Below the pieces are notes generated by a model that had not been told where the DNA came from, did not search any database, and saw only the letters and a program-made list of their open reading frames with translations. Below, piece by piece: positions 1-10,812 of a stretch of 64,000 nucleotides of DNA; positions within the stretch are counted from its first letter, which is position 1; each line of letters starts with the position of its first letter. Source of the DNA: Antedon bifida (lineage: Eukaryota > Echinodermata > Crinoidea > Comatulida > Antedonidae). The stretch is from contig OY727103.1 of NCBI GenBank assembly GCA_963402885.1, positions 9,636,085 through 9,700,084 on the forward strand, read 5' to 3'. The translations under genes were made by a program, and so were the position numbers.

Positions 1-2079
1 AGAACCAGTTTCCAGCATTGAATGTTAAAAATATGTTCATATTACTCATTAATTAATAATAATTATTAATAAATTAATAGAAAACTAGAGAGGGCACCTT
101 TCGACAAGAAAATGAATTTTTTTTTATGTGCGTTATTTTTCCGCTCGAGTTTATTCAATGTACTGTAATATACACTGTTATACTATTTTATTGGAAAGTA
201 ATTATTTTTGTGTGAATCTTCTTGGAGTTGTTTGAAAGCGTATCCTTTTACTTCTTTTCTTCAGAAAACATCTAATTTAGGTCTTAAAGTGACAACTATA
301 CACTTCACACCAGATTCTGCCCACACACACTTCATCTCCTGAACTAACATAGTACAGTATAAGTCAAAATAATTGTTTGTTAAAATTTTTTTTTATTGAA
401 AACAATCTGCCTCAAAAAATATCATACAATAGTAACAATATCAGAAAGGTAGGTATTGTAATAATGTTTAAATTTAAAAATGTGAAAAAAAAATGAATGT
501 TTATACATACATTACAAATGAAATATATTAACTACTAGGTTATTTTAGTAATGCATACACAAGTACAGAATATCAGAAATCAATGAATCATGTGTCTAAA
601 TGTGGCATTATTAGGCTAATTTGCTTTGAGAAAAACATTGATGCCATTGGCCCATACAAAAAATCAAGGCAATTAGACAAAATATTTATATAAACAATTA
701 TACTAATATTGGTAGGCATAAAATAAGTGTATATAAACTTTCCTTAAATAATAACAGTACAGGGCCTTACCAATTTATTTAATACATAATATATGAACTA
801 TATTACACAAAAGAAATGTAAATGAATTTATAAGGACATAATTATTATCAAAACTAGTCAATATAATTAAATTTTAAACTCATTACCAGCATTATAAATA
901 AAATGTTAAAAAGATGAGAATGCAAGTGAATATCAGATTCTTAGTCCTCATTATACACAATAATTTTCTACTATTAGTATCACATATTAAAATATAAAAC
1001 AATCATGTAGCCTTTAATGAATTTACATGGAGGTCTATTCAAATAAATTTAAATAAAAGGGTCATAATATGTCTTCGTCTCCAGTTCGTAGAAAATGAAG
1101 TTAGGATTCCATTCATTTCAACAATAAAAAATATTCAAAATATCCTGCCAGTTTGCGTTCAAGAGTACAACCTGCTTAGTTTTTAATACGAGTACTGCTT
1201 TCTATACACATAACTTTGATTTCTGCAACAACAAAAAAATCTCTGTAATAATGTACTTTAATTACTGCAATAATCTAGGTATAGATTATGTTGACCGGGC
1301 CAGTGAGAGGGCGTTCGACTGTACTACCATAAGTCCTCTAGGTGTATACAACTTACTTCTTGTCTACAAAGTGTATAGTAGTATGCTAATAGTACTATTA
1401 TTAGATTAGGTAGTTGGGAGTAGATTGGAGAGATACATCTATTTATAAGAGAGTACTGTATATATGGAACTATCTGTGTTAGTTGCCTTTGTATTTTTAG
1501 TTATACTGTAATGTTACTGCACTAACGGGTGACCGGTAAACGAGCTTCGCTCTTACGGTTATCCATCCATATAAGTTGTTCATCTCTTATGTTCAGAAAT
1601 TGAAATGGTAAATAAACTGAAACTGAAACTGTGCTTATGTGGTCCAGGTTGACGAGCCAGGAATAATGGTAGTGCCAGTATACCGTGTAGTTTAGCCTCA
1701 AGGCAATACCATGTAGCTGGAGTAGCTTGGACAAATACAGTAGAAATTTATGAGACTTGGTGTGTGATGATTCAGTATGATAAATTTGTGCTGTGAAAGA
1801 CAAAATTGTAGAATTATGAAGAAAATATTGTAAAATATAACAAGGAAATTATACTATAGTATAATTAAGGGGTAACCGTATAATATATAATAAATAATAA
1901 TAAATGCAATGGCAATTACTTATATTATGTATACATTACAATATTACAAATAAATTCATATATTATTTTATTATGATAAGGAAATCTGTTTTTGAATGAG
2001 AAAAAGCCATCCCAACCCAGATTTGAACCCAGCTATCAATAAAGCTATAAAACAAAATAAACCATATTGTAGCCGGACT

Positions 2080-2530
2080 GGGTAGCGTAGACTTACTTGA
2101 GGCCTAGGCCTAGTACAATTAGCTAGAAGGATACAGGTCAACCCGTACCCATGCCAACTTGCTCGTACCCAAATTTTGGTTTACTTATCCAAAATTTTGG
2201 CTTACTCGTACCCATCATGGGCTGACTGCCTAGTAGTAGTAGTAGCCTAGCCTAAGGCAGCAGGCCCGGCCCTAGCCTACTACAACTTAAGTCTAGGCCT
2301 AGCCTAGTACTAGTAGGCCTAGGCCTAGTAGTTAACATCATACATACGCCCTAGAGCCTAGTAGTAGCTACCTAGTACTCTACTAGCTAGGCCTAGGTAG
2401 TAGCAGTATTAGTTATTGTAGTAGTATTATTGTATTGTAGTATTAGTTGTAGCTGTCCGGTGGTCCTTGGTCACTTGTCTAACTAGCTACGTCTAGGCTA
2501 GATCCCCTAGTAGGCCTAGGCCTAGTACGT
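2080..2530. repeat. GGCCTA-rich palindromic island
   Basis: The palindrome TAGGCCTA and the variants CCTAGGCCTAG and TAGCCTAGG recur many times in about 450 bases, interspersed with TAGTAG runs. Similar islands lie at 20,480-21,500, 26,220-26,330, 30,540-30,870, 33,000-33,180 and 59,900-60,070. The unit is short and irregular, so this is low-complexity expansion, not a spaced array. Confidence 0.75.
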
Positions 2531-2639
2531 AGTAAAGATAATTAGTTATTCTTCAACAGTCACACAATTCAGATTCTGCCGCTGATTGTTAGTGAGCAGG
2601 GGGAGGGAGAGAAAGAGTTAGAAGAACTGAAATAAGTCG

Positions 2640-2960
2640 TGACGTATAATAAACATCATACAAAATAATAATATAACTAACGAATCCGTATAATATAATA
2701 ATGTTGTATGTTATAAAGTAAGGTAAATGCGTTTAATATAATACAATTATATTATAATATAATGTATTTTATTAATAATATAATAGTAAATGTTCATAAT
2801 ATAATGCCAAAACTGAATAATATAATACAAAAAGTCAATAATTTGTTACATTTTTCACATAATATATTAGAAATAGATATAATATAATGCTAAAACCAAG
2901 TAATATAATGCAAAACGTATAATTCATTACAATACAATATATAATATAATAAAAAAATGA
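2640..2960. repeat. ATAATATAAT simple-sequence array
   Basis: Irregular array of TAATATAAT/ATATAATA words over about 320 bases, almost devoid of G and C. No coding potential. Confidence 0.7.
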
Positions 2961-3114
2961 TATAATAATATAATATTTTGAATACTTCAGACAGCTGAGG
3001 CTTGCCATAATGAAGCATAATCATATTAAGGCTTTAGTATTTTTATTTTGTTTACATTTAATGATAAACTAATGATTAATTGTCTTTACAGGTTTATTTT
3101 TTTATTTTCAGAAG

Positions 3115-3193
3115 ATGTCTCGAGTAGTATTGATTGCTATAGTATTCCTGCTTGTAACAGACGTAATGTTTGAAGTTGCCGCACAAGAAGGCG
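3115..3193 (+). CDS. Secreted-peptide exon 1 (signal peptide)
   Basis: Encodes the whole signal peptide and ends in phase 1 at a GTTAGT donor. A pyrimidine-rich acceptor just 5' of the ATG implies an upstream untranslated exon. Confidence 0.6.
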
Positions 3194-4307
3194 GTTAGTA
3201 GTATTAACTATTATGTTCATGCTATGCTATGTTTTTAAATATGTTGATATACTATTTATTATATTACTTATGTTACTTATATTTGGTAAAGATAGAATTT
3301 TACTAAATGTTTACCTTAAACTACAGTTGTTTTTTTCATTATTGGTTTTGAAAATATACTTGTTAATTTTACTGTTTTTGTTATAGAAACGATCGACAGC
3401 CCATGTGACCCATGTGAGGCTGGATTTACATGTGATGTCTATTCTGGCAGCTGCACGGCAACATCCAAAAAACGTACGGTTTGTTCACTGATGGTTTGTT
3501 TTAATAATCCAAGTGCATGCTTGATTACTCCTATAACTTTACCAGTATCCGTATGTTATACTCGACATCCGTATGTTATACTCAGCATCCGTATGTTATA
3601 CTCGACATCCGTATGTTATACTCGACATCCGTATGTTATACTCAGCATCCGTATGTTATACTCGACATCCATATGTTATACTCGACATCCGTATGTTATA
3701 CTCGGCATCCATATGTTATACTCGACATCCGTATGTTATACTCGACATCCGTATGTTATACTCGACATCCGTATGTTATACTCGACATCCGTAATTTTAT
3801 ACTCGACATCCGTACATCAGCACCAGCACCACTAATGCAATGGTTATCTTTTATTATAAAGCTAAAAATAAAAATAATCTTATATTAGTGCTAGAAATAG
3901 GCCTACAACATTCATTCATTACGTTTTTATATGGCTGCATTCAACACTCTCGCCAACCATTTACCCTGGCTAATTGTATTCTCTAGTACATTGTTTATGC
4001 GGACACTCAACTTATTGTCGATTTCATGTACTGTAATCAGGAATTTGTTATTTATTATACATTTATCATTTTAAGCATTATCATTGTTGATGGTGTTGAT
4101 GATTGCAATCAAACATATTCATTGATAATCATTATTACCAACATATTCATTGATAATCATTATAATCAATAAATATTGAGATTTATCAATCTCAAAACAC
4201 AGAGGTTTCCTTCATTATCTAAATACATTAGTGCTTATCTATAATAAAGTTATTTACCTTTTTCAGGTCGTGTGATGTTTCTAAGTATTGGGGATAATCA
4301 CCGTTAG
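3115..4307 (+). CDS. Small secreted cysteine-rich peptide, three coding exons
   Basis: Coding exons 3115-3193, 3387-3473 and 4267-4307 join in phase 1 at both introns and give 68 residues. The ATG follows an acceptor (TTTTCAG) at 3,111. Residues 1-24 are a clear signal peptide (MSRVVLIAIVFLLVTDVMFE, then VAAQ). The mature part holds four cysteines in the pattern C-x2-C-x5-C-x6-C (SPCDPCEAGFTC, then DVYSGSC), then a basic stretch KKRR that could be a processing site, and ends in SIGDNHR. The second intron carries a 20-bp minisatellite. If the GTACGG donor at 3,474 is not used, the frame stays open through the minisatellite to 3,835 and would give about 175 residues with a 20-residue repeat tail. 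Phase-1 introns are usual in secreted proteins. I do not recognise the family; a role as hormone, antimicrobial or matrix peptide would be guesswork. Confidence 0.55.
3387..3473 (+). CDS. Secreted-peptide exon 2 (four-cysteine core)
   Basis: Follows acceptor TTTTTGTTATAG. Carries all four cysteines of the mature peptide. The end at 3,473 assumes the GTACGG donor; a neighbouring GTTTGT at 3,479 is the alternative. Confidence 0.55.
3551..3811 (+). repeat. 20-bp minisatellite, 12-13 units
   Basis: Head-to-tail unit GTATGTTATACTCGACATCC, starting at 3,551 with exact 20-base register to 3,790 and one degenerate unit after it. Variants differ mainly at CGA/CAG/CGG in the middle and G/A at the first base, the positions expected of CpG decay. 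The unit has no stop codon in any forward frame, so three overlapping open frames run through it. Confidence 0.95.
4267..4307 (+). CDS. Secreted-peptide exon 3 (C-terminus)
   Basis: Short terminal exon after acceptor CTTTTTCAG at 4,266. Completes the KKRR basic cluster and adds VMFLSIGDNHR and a TAG stop. Weakest exon of the model because it is so short. Confidence 0.4.
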
Positions 4308-4616
4308 GTTCAACTAAATCTACAAAGTTTCTCATTTATTTTGAAGTAAAAGTTAATAGCCTGAATTTTCTTTTGATCTTCTTTTATTTAAAAGGTTTAT
4401 CCAATTTTAATAAATGTAAATCGAATCTTAAGAGGTATCTTGGTGTATGGCAAGTAAGCTCTCTGTTTACATATTTATAATGATTGATGTACTGCAGTAC
4501 ATTTGTTGCTACTTATTCTGTTGTGTATTTGACTTTATCAATATTAAAATATGGTGCCTTCTCCAAATGAAATTGTAATATTTTACGTTTATATAGATTA
4601 AATTAGGTTTAATTTA

Positions 4617-4690
4617 GAAAACCTGCTGATCCTTCCTTAAAACCTGCTGACCATTCCTTAAAACCTGCTGACCATTCCTTAAAGTTTGTT
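4617..4690. repeat. Three-copy 21-bp direct repeat
   Basis: Three consecutive near-identical copies of AAAACCTGCTGACCATTCCTT. A minus-strand reading frame across it repeats FKEWSAG, but nothing else supports coding. Confidence 0.7.
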
Positions 4691-7017
4691 GTCAAACTTA
4701 CAGTATGTGTGTCTCTGTTCACAAACTTATATTTCTGTAAAATTAGTATAGTAGAGCCTAAATTATTTTTCATATCCAACAATCTGGTGAAATTCCTGTA
4801 TTTTTGGAAGATTTGGGAGGTCAAACTAAATTAAAAAAACCAATTACTAATTGTTTTTTTTCATTTTATCTTAGAAAGTATTAAAGTGTAGGAAACAAAT
4901 AGAGAAACAGACAAACAAATCCTGTAAAGTTTGATGTGAAATTTAGGCTATTTATTTCACTAAAACGAATCTTTAAATTATTTGAAATGATGATCTCTTG
5001 AACACTCTGTGAGGAGTGAACATATTTATATATTTTACTCCTTTAAGTGTAGCCATTAAGCACATTCCTCAACTTAGTGACTAGTGACTACTGTCACTAT
5101 AATACAGTACATTAAGAGAGTATGTATTTGCATGGTAACGTGACTTATGATTATGAACTTAATTGAAATAGGTCATTGGAGCTTTTCGGAATGTGTGTCG
5201 TTGGAACTCAAAATAATAATTGCAAATACAGCGCAAACGATCATGTCTTCAATTGTGTGTCACGTGTAAATGCATTTATTAAGTGAAATTCTTCAGCTTT
5301 TCCCCTCCAAAGCCCTCGATTTACTTCTTTCTTTTGCTATTCTTAATCAGTTGTTTTCATCAGCTTTTTTTCTTTTGGGCGGTGGGTTGCCTCTTTTCTT
5401 TTAGGTGCATTTGGGTGAAGCAACTTCCCCTCTTAGTTTTTTAAATAAAATACTAACTATACGCATTGGACGCAAATCAAAATAAAACACCGTCTGTGTG
5501 AAGAGCGATCAATTAATAATCAACGGTTCCCACACCCAGATTAGAAAAAGTACGATCGTTTTGCCGATTGCTGCGCGCGATAAAATTAGTGTCATTTCCT
5601 GGACAAGACTAGTGGGAGTTGCCATTATCATGAATTTTATGTGCGAGAGTACCATTTCGATCCTATAGGTGTGTCATTTATCCCATGAGGTCTGTGGCTC
5701 ATCCTGAATCCGCCACTGTTTCCTATCTTTGGTTGCCAAATCACAGTCTTAAAACGTGGATTGTCCATCTCCACTTTTTTTAACAAATATAGCAATCATG
5801 CTCTTGTTATTTGCCTTATTACTTGGTATGATCCTTATCCAGTATTATCAAAACATAGAGCATTAATTGATACTCATACACTTTGCAAACATTATTTAAT
5901 TTAATCAAATGTTTTATTACATTTTGTAAATGTAAATAGATGGCTGGAAATCACCTTTCCAATAATATGCCAGATATTGCTGACGGTCTAAATAAAAAAT
6001 TAATACAAACACTAATGTTGGTTGATTTTGTTTATTTTTTGTAACCTTGTTTACAATAAAGCCACAAAGAAACAAAGTGGAAAGGTTGGAGGCCTACAGA
6101 TAAGAGGGAAAGAATATAATGTACAGTCGTTCGTTCATCATTATATGCATTATCATGCAATATAGGCCTAACCTTATTGATTTTGTCAGAATCTTTATTT
6201 ATTCTTTCCTCCTTAGCATAATTTTGAGATCAATTTAATCAAGCTACATACATTTTTCAAGTAGATTCTATTCTAACAAAATCAATGAATATATCTTTTG
6301 AAAAATCAATTATCTTTATTTATATCAATGCATATAACCTATAATTCGTCATGTGGCGAATTAAATCTAGATTACCTTTGTACTGTTAAAACAGATAATA
6401 AAAATGTCAATCAGGATATCAAATAAAGAAAAACTGTAATAATAAAAAGGTCAGCAGTATTTGAAGTTGAATTGAATCAGTTTAACTCTTAACATGTTTT
6501 ATTAACAAGGACTGGTTAGCACAATGATTAATTGAGACATTAGCATTTTCGATTTATCAAAATAATGATTTATTTGTGATATATAAATTATTCTTTAAAA
6601 ATTGATGTAATTATTATGTAAATTTTACTTGAGACAAACATGTTAATTTATTTTTATTGTATTATTTTTGTACATAAAACCACAAGGTTAAAATTTAATA
6701 AGTTGATGGTAACCGTTGGCTTATTAATATACAGGCGTACATGTTGTATTTCAATTCATTCTTTTAGATGTTACATCATTCTGTTTTGTCAGGTAAGTCT
6801 GAGTTAATTATTTTTCAATTTGAAACCAACATTGTTTTTAATAAATGAAATATTGTTCCTTTCAAAAAATCTATAATAAACATGCCAATTGTGATTTCTG
6901 TGTAGTCATATACGGACGGTACAGAAACACTCACATACATTTAGCAGAAGATATATCAATACCATACACATTATTAATGCATTACTTCACCATTAGTTAA
7001 ATATGAAACCTAATTTA

Positions 7018-7215
7018 CCTCCGCCAAGGAGGTATATGTAATCGTTTGCGTATGTCTGTCTGTCTGTTAGCAGGATTACTCAAAAAGTTATTGCAAGATC
7101 TTTACCAAAATGAAAATACAGATAGATGTGTGGTCAAGGACCACTACATTAAAATGTCCAGGGCAATCCGGACCACGGTCCAATTCTGGACCACTTGTTT
7201 AGTATTATTATTATA
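7018..7215. repeat. Interspersed repeat with CCTCCGCCAAGGAGGT end
   Basis: Begins with the same palindrome-bearing head (CTCCGCCAAGGAGG) as the copy at about 60,633-61,172, and both are followed by TATGT and a (TG/TCTG)-rich stretch. The body differs, so this is a diverged or truncated member of that dispersed family. The right boundary is uncertain. Confidence 0.45.
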
Positions 7216-7647
7216 TTCAGACCTGCTAGTGTTAAAAGATAGGAGACAATTTTTTCAAAAGCAGGCAAACACCGAGTACTAGTAAACTTAAATTGCATTT
7301 TCTCAAGAATTAGTTGTCCAAAAACCTTCATTTTTGTACAGAAGGCGAGAGTTATAATTTGTGATTTATAATTTTTAAACATAATTTATTAATGTAGAGG
7401 TTTTTTTGTACAAGTTGTTTTAATATACTGATTTAAAAAATCACCACAGACCTACCACAGACTGTGGATTACTTTCTGACCATGTCTATAATGTCAACAG
7501 AACAGAACACGTGTTTACCAGCATCCATAACACCTACTACTCATATCATGTCATGATCTCTGTGCGCTTAACTGTGGGGGGATGCATAAGTACTAACAAT
7601 TGAGAAACATACATATGATATCTGAGGCTATTATAATGAAAACTTAC

Positions 7648-7941
7648 AATGAGAAGTCCCACGCCAATTTCAGATTCAGACTCAACGGTTGTTTTACTGC
7701 TAGAAGCTTGATTCTCTTGAGCAAATTTTCTTTTCTTTGATTGCGCTGTCTGGATTCTCAGCTGCCTCTTTAGGCCAACAATTTTGACTTGAGATTTTAT
7801 TCTCGAGGCACAGTCGGACAAAGTGTGTTCAATTACTTTTTCTGTTCTTTCTGCGGTACTTCGGTACAATCGAAGTAGAGAGACGCCGTTATCGATGTAG
7901 CTTATATTTGCTTCATAAGGTATTGGTTCATTTTTACTAAT
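7648..7941 (-). CDS. Internal coding exon of an unidentified gene
   Basis: A 294-base open block on the minus strand lies exactly between an acceptor (pyrimidine tract then TTTACTAG, ending at 7,942) and a GTAAG donor (from 7,647). It is 98 codons long and in phase 0 at both ends. The predicted peptide includes SKNEPIPYEANISYIDNGVS, a charged region rich in Lys, Arg and Glu (RSTAERTEKVIEHTL, then KRQLRIQTAQSKKRK) and a serine/glutamate-rich end. It looks helical and nuclear-protein-like (basic KKRK cluster), but I recognise no family. Flanking exons were not placed with confidence; the candidate at 9,035-9,144 on the same strand ends in a stop and so cannot be its upstream exon in a simple model. 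Confidence 0.45.
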
Positions 7942-9034
7942 CTAGTAAACAAAAATGTAAGGCAATAAAATATACATTGTAGGCCTAATTATTACAACCA
8001 ATTGAACACAACATTTACCTTAAACTAGTATACACAAGCTCCGTAAATCTTAGATCTTGATAGACCTCAAATAATCTTAAACGCTTCTTTTCTAGACCAT
8101 GACTTAATACAAAGCAACAAATGAAACCGCTTATTTTGACTAGGCCTACTTATTATTTTTTATTTATTCATTGATTAGAATATTATACCTGTGCATTAAA
8201 CAACCAAGAAAAAAGGGTATTTTAACCCGGTAGTGTACAAGACCATATACATGGCGCGTGCTCAAGTTAGTGTTTACAGACCAACCGACTGACCGATCAA
8301 CCAACCGACCAACATAGTGAGCATTGTAAACGCTTGTCAGTATTGATTTTGGTGTCAAATAGTTCACAATATATACATTTATATTTGCTCTAACAGAAAA
8401 GTTTGCCCTAAAATTCTCAAATAAGTTAATTTATTGACATATAATAATAACAAAAATTCAGTCAAAAAATTGCAAAGAATATAACAGTGGGCCAATGAAA
8501 GTTGGTTAATTAATCAAAAGGCAATTGGCAAATACCGATGTAGATGAATCCGGATTGTCAAACAAACGTTTATCTGCAATTTTTGATGTTTTGAAGAATA
8601 TTGGAAAACAAATTTTGAAACATTAAACAAGGTCATTACTTGTTTTAAATGTAAAAAAAGGTATTTCAAGTCAAACGTTCTGTACCGGCATGCATAGACT
8701 TATTTTTCACATTTTTAACTGTTTAAACACGCCATATCGCCATAGGCCCATATAAGATGTATTTGTACATAACATGCAGTTTGTGAGCTTAAGGCAAACT
8801 ACAACTATGAATATGCTAATAAAAGGTTTTCAAATCACTTGATCAGCAGCATTCTGTTACACAGTCATTCATCGTCTGATGTTACATCTTTAACATTTGG
8901 TGTTTGTTGCTTCTTTATCGTCAATATAATCATATAATATTATTGTTTGAGTGTTGTTGCATGTTTGCCCAAAACATTTTTAATGCACATCAAGGTGCAA
9001 AATAGTCCAAGTTATTTGCAACTAAGCCTAAATG

Positions 9035-9144
9035 TCATATTTCTACAGCCATCCTCTTTGCATCCATGTACATGATACCATGCAAACTATCAGGAGACAC
9101 AGAAAGTTCCGTTTCAATTGGTGGAAGCAATCTCCATCCCCATT
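9035..9144 (-). CDS. Possible terminal exon, unidentified gene
   Basis: After a minus-strand acceptor (CCTCCTACAG) at 9,145 a phase-1 frame runs 36 codons to a TGA at 9,035. The peptide has balanced composition (WGWRLLPPIETELSVSPDSL, then HGIMYMDAKRMAVEI), unlike the low-complexity chance frames around it. No family recognised. Too short to be sure. Confidence 0.25.
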
Positions 9145-10322
9145 CTGTAGGAGGTAGGCCTAGTGTATGGCCCATCCAATCTTGAACGCATCAAAAGCGA
9201 AGTACTATACGTTTTAGGTATTAGGATCAGTCTATGGTACTTATTATCAGTCTATGGTACTTATCTGCTGCAAAAATACAACTTAAATACAATTTAAAAC
9301 AATTTTACTCTCACAGTATCATAAATTGTATACCTTTCCTGCATTACATACAAGTTAAACTTCTATGAACAAAATAATTATCGTAATTTCTATAATATTT
9401 CTGAAATTATGAGGAAAACAACGACATGATTTCAACAAAAGCACTAATTTACGTTTACGTTACGTGCGAGTTACCGACGAATACAGTTTTTCTCTCATTT
9501 AATTAATTTTTTGGGTTGAAATGGAAAGATTTATAGTTTTCTACTGCATGTTTAGTTGATGTTAATCTAATTAATTTAAACAATCGAATTGTTTATTTGT
9601 TTAATTCATATGCCCTTCTTTGCTGCGTCTATAATAATTTTATAAATTAGGCCTAAATCAACTACAGGTGGTCCAACATTGACAATCCCGAATACGATGA
9701 TACTTGTAGGTACAGGATGTTTTGTCGTTTACAGCAACGAATAAATAGACACGATGATTTATGTAGTCAACTAAAATTAGCACCCTGGGAATTACTTCCG
9801 AAAGAGAAACTTGTCACAAAATGAGTGCAAATTTTTGATTTGTACTCATTTAAACAAACCCAATTTGTTTTTTGTATATAAAATTGGGGTTGAGGGATGG
9901 GGAAGAGGATGAGTACAAAGAGGAACAATTTTTAAATATATTTTTTATCCACTTAGTAACAAAATATTATGTTTTCATGTTTTATAGGCCTACAAATAAT
10001 ATACCACTAAATACAGTAAAACATTTGCGATTTAATATTTTGTTAAAACTGTTACTGTCAGTCGTTGAAATAGTAAAGTACATGTAACGATAAACCACTA
10101 CGACGTTTATATTTTTTATAATTAGGCCTATTAATTACTACAAACGTTGAGAAGCAACTGTCAGTAATAAAGTTTATTTGTATATTATGTGTTTATATAT
10201 CTAACAGTACCTACAGTCACAGTAATAAATGCTATTTGTATATGTGCTTATATATCTACCAGTACCCACACTCATAGTAAGAAATTTGCGATTCAAATGG
10301 CGACCAAAAATGGTTAATAATA
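9145..10322. other. Upstream region of the NLR gene
   Basis: No supported exon seen. It must hold the start codon of the NLR gene if that gene is intact, because the first recognised NLR exon has no in-frame ATG before its DED-like region. A short direct repeat (ATATCTA...CAGTACC...CACA) occurs twice at about 10,190-10,275. Confidence 0.4.
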
Positions 10323-10323
10323 G

Positions 10324-10812
10324 TGAATGTTTCAACTTGGTATGATGAACACAACCTCTTCAGACAGCTGAAAGTTTTATATAAAGATTTGATTACAGTA
10401 ACAAATATAGACAAAGCCCGTAAAACGATAGACTTACTGAATGAATTAAGGAAATGTGGACGTTTAAGTTCTGAAAATCTTGCGCTACTTTACGAAACAA
10501 TAAAAGTAACACAGCAGTTTGGTATCATAAATCTTCTCCAACATTCTTTCCTCGAAGTTCAAAAAGTTGAAATTACAAAGTTCACCTTATATCGACTACA
10601 AATTGTAGATTTTGGAAATGTTCTGCGACAGACGGATATTGAAAAAATTGATGCACTGTACAATCGTAGTGCGTTAAAGAATTACAAAGATGCTTGGAGT
10701 TTGATTATGGATTTGGAACAAAGACAAATACTTTGTGAGGAAAAACTAAAAGAATTTATTGATAATCTAAAGAAGATTAAACTGGATTCAACGGTAAAAC
10801 CTCTCAGTAAAG
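10324..10812 (+). CDS. NLR exon: tandem DED-like domains
   Basis: Open block of about 163 codons ending in phase 1 at donor GTATGT (10,813). The only nearby ATGs (10,297 and 10,310) are in other frames and stop quickly. An acceptor-like ATAG at 10,320-10,323 would make the next two bases (TG) complete an ATG if the previous exon ends in A. Confidence 0.65.

Larger units (their letters stand above)
1..3110. other. Intergenic AT-rich DNA with no recognised gene
   Basis: I see no convincing coding exon here. About 1-2,000 is plain AT-rich sequence. A short run of the motif AAACTG near 1,613-1,632 resembles the simple tail of a LINE 3' end but has no supporting protein. 2,080-2,530 is a GGCCTA island and 2,640-2,960 is an ATAATATAAT-type array (listed separately). 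Any 5' untranslated exon of the secreted-peptide gene at 3,115 would have to lie in this stretch; I cannot place one. Confidence 0.5.
4308..7640. other. Intergenic region, no recognised gene
   Basis: AT-rich sequence without supported exons. It holds a three-unit 21-bp direct repeat (AAAACCTGCTGACCATTCCTT type) at about 4,617-4,690 and an interspersed repeat starting CCTCCGCCAAGGAGGT at about 7,018, listed separately. The remainder shows nothing I can name. Confidence 0.5.

Noticed and set aside
3517-3888. Overlapping repeat-protein frames in the 20-bp minisatellite, other frames
   Set aside because: The unit lacks stops in every forward frame, so these are automatic. Only the frame in line with the secreted-peptide exon is discussed.
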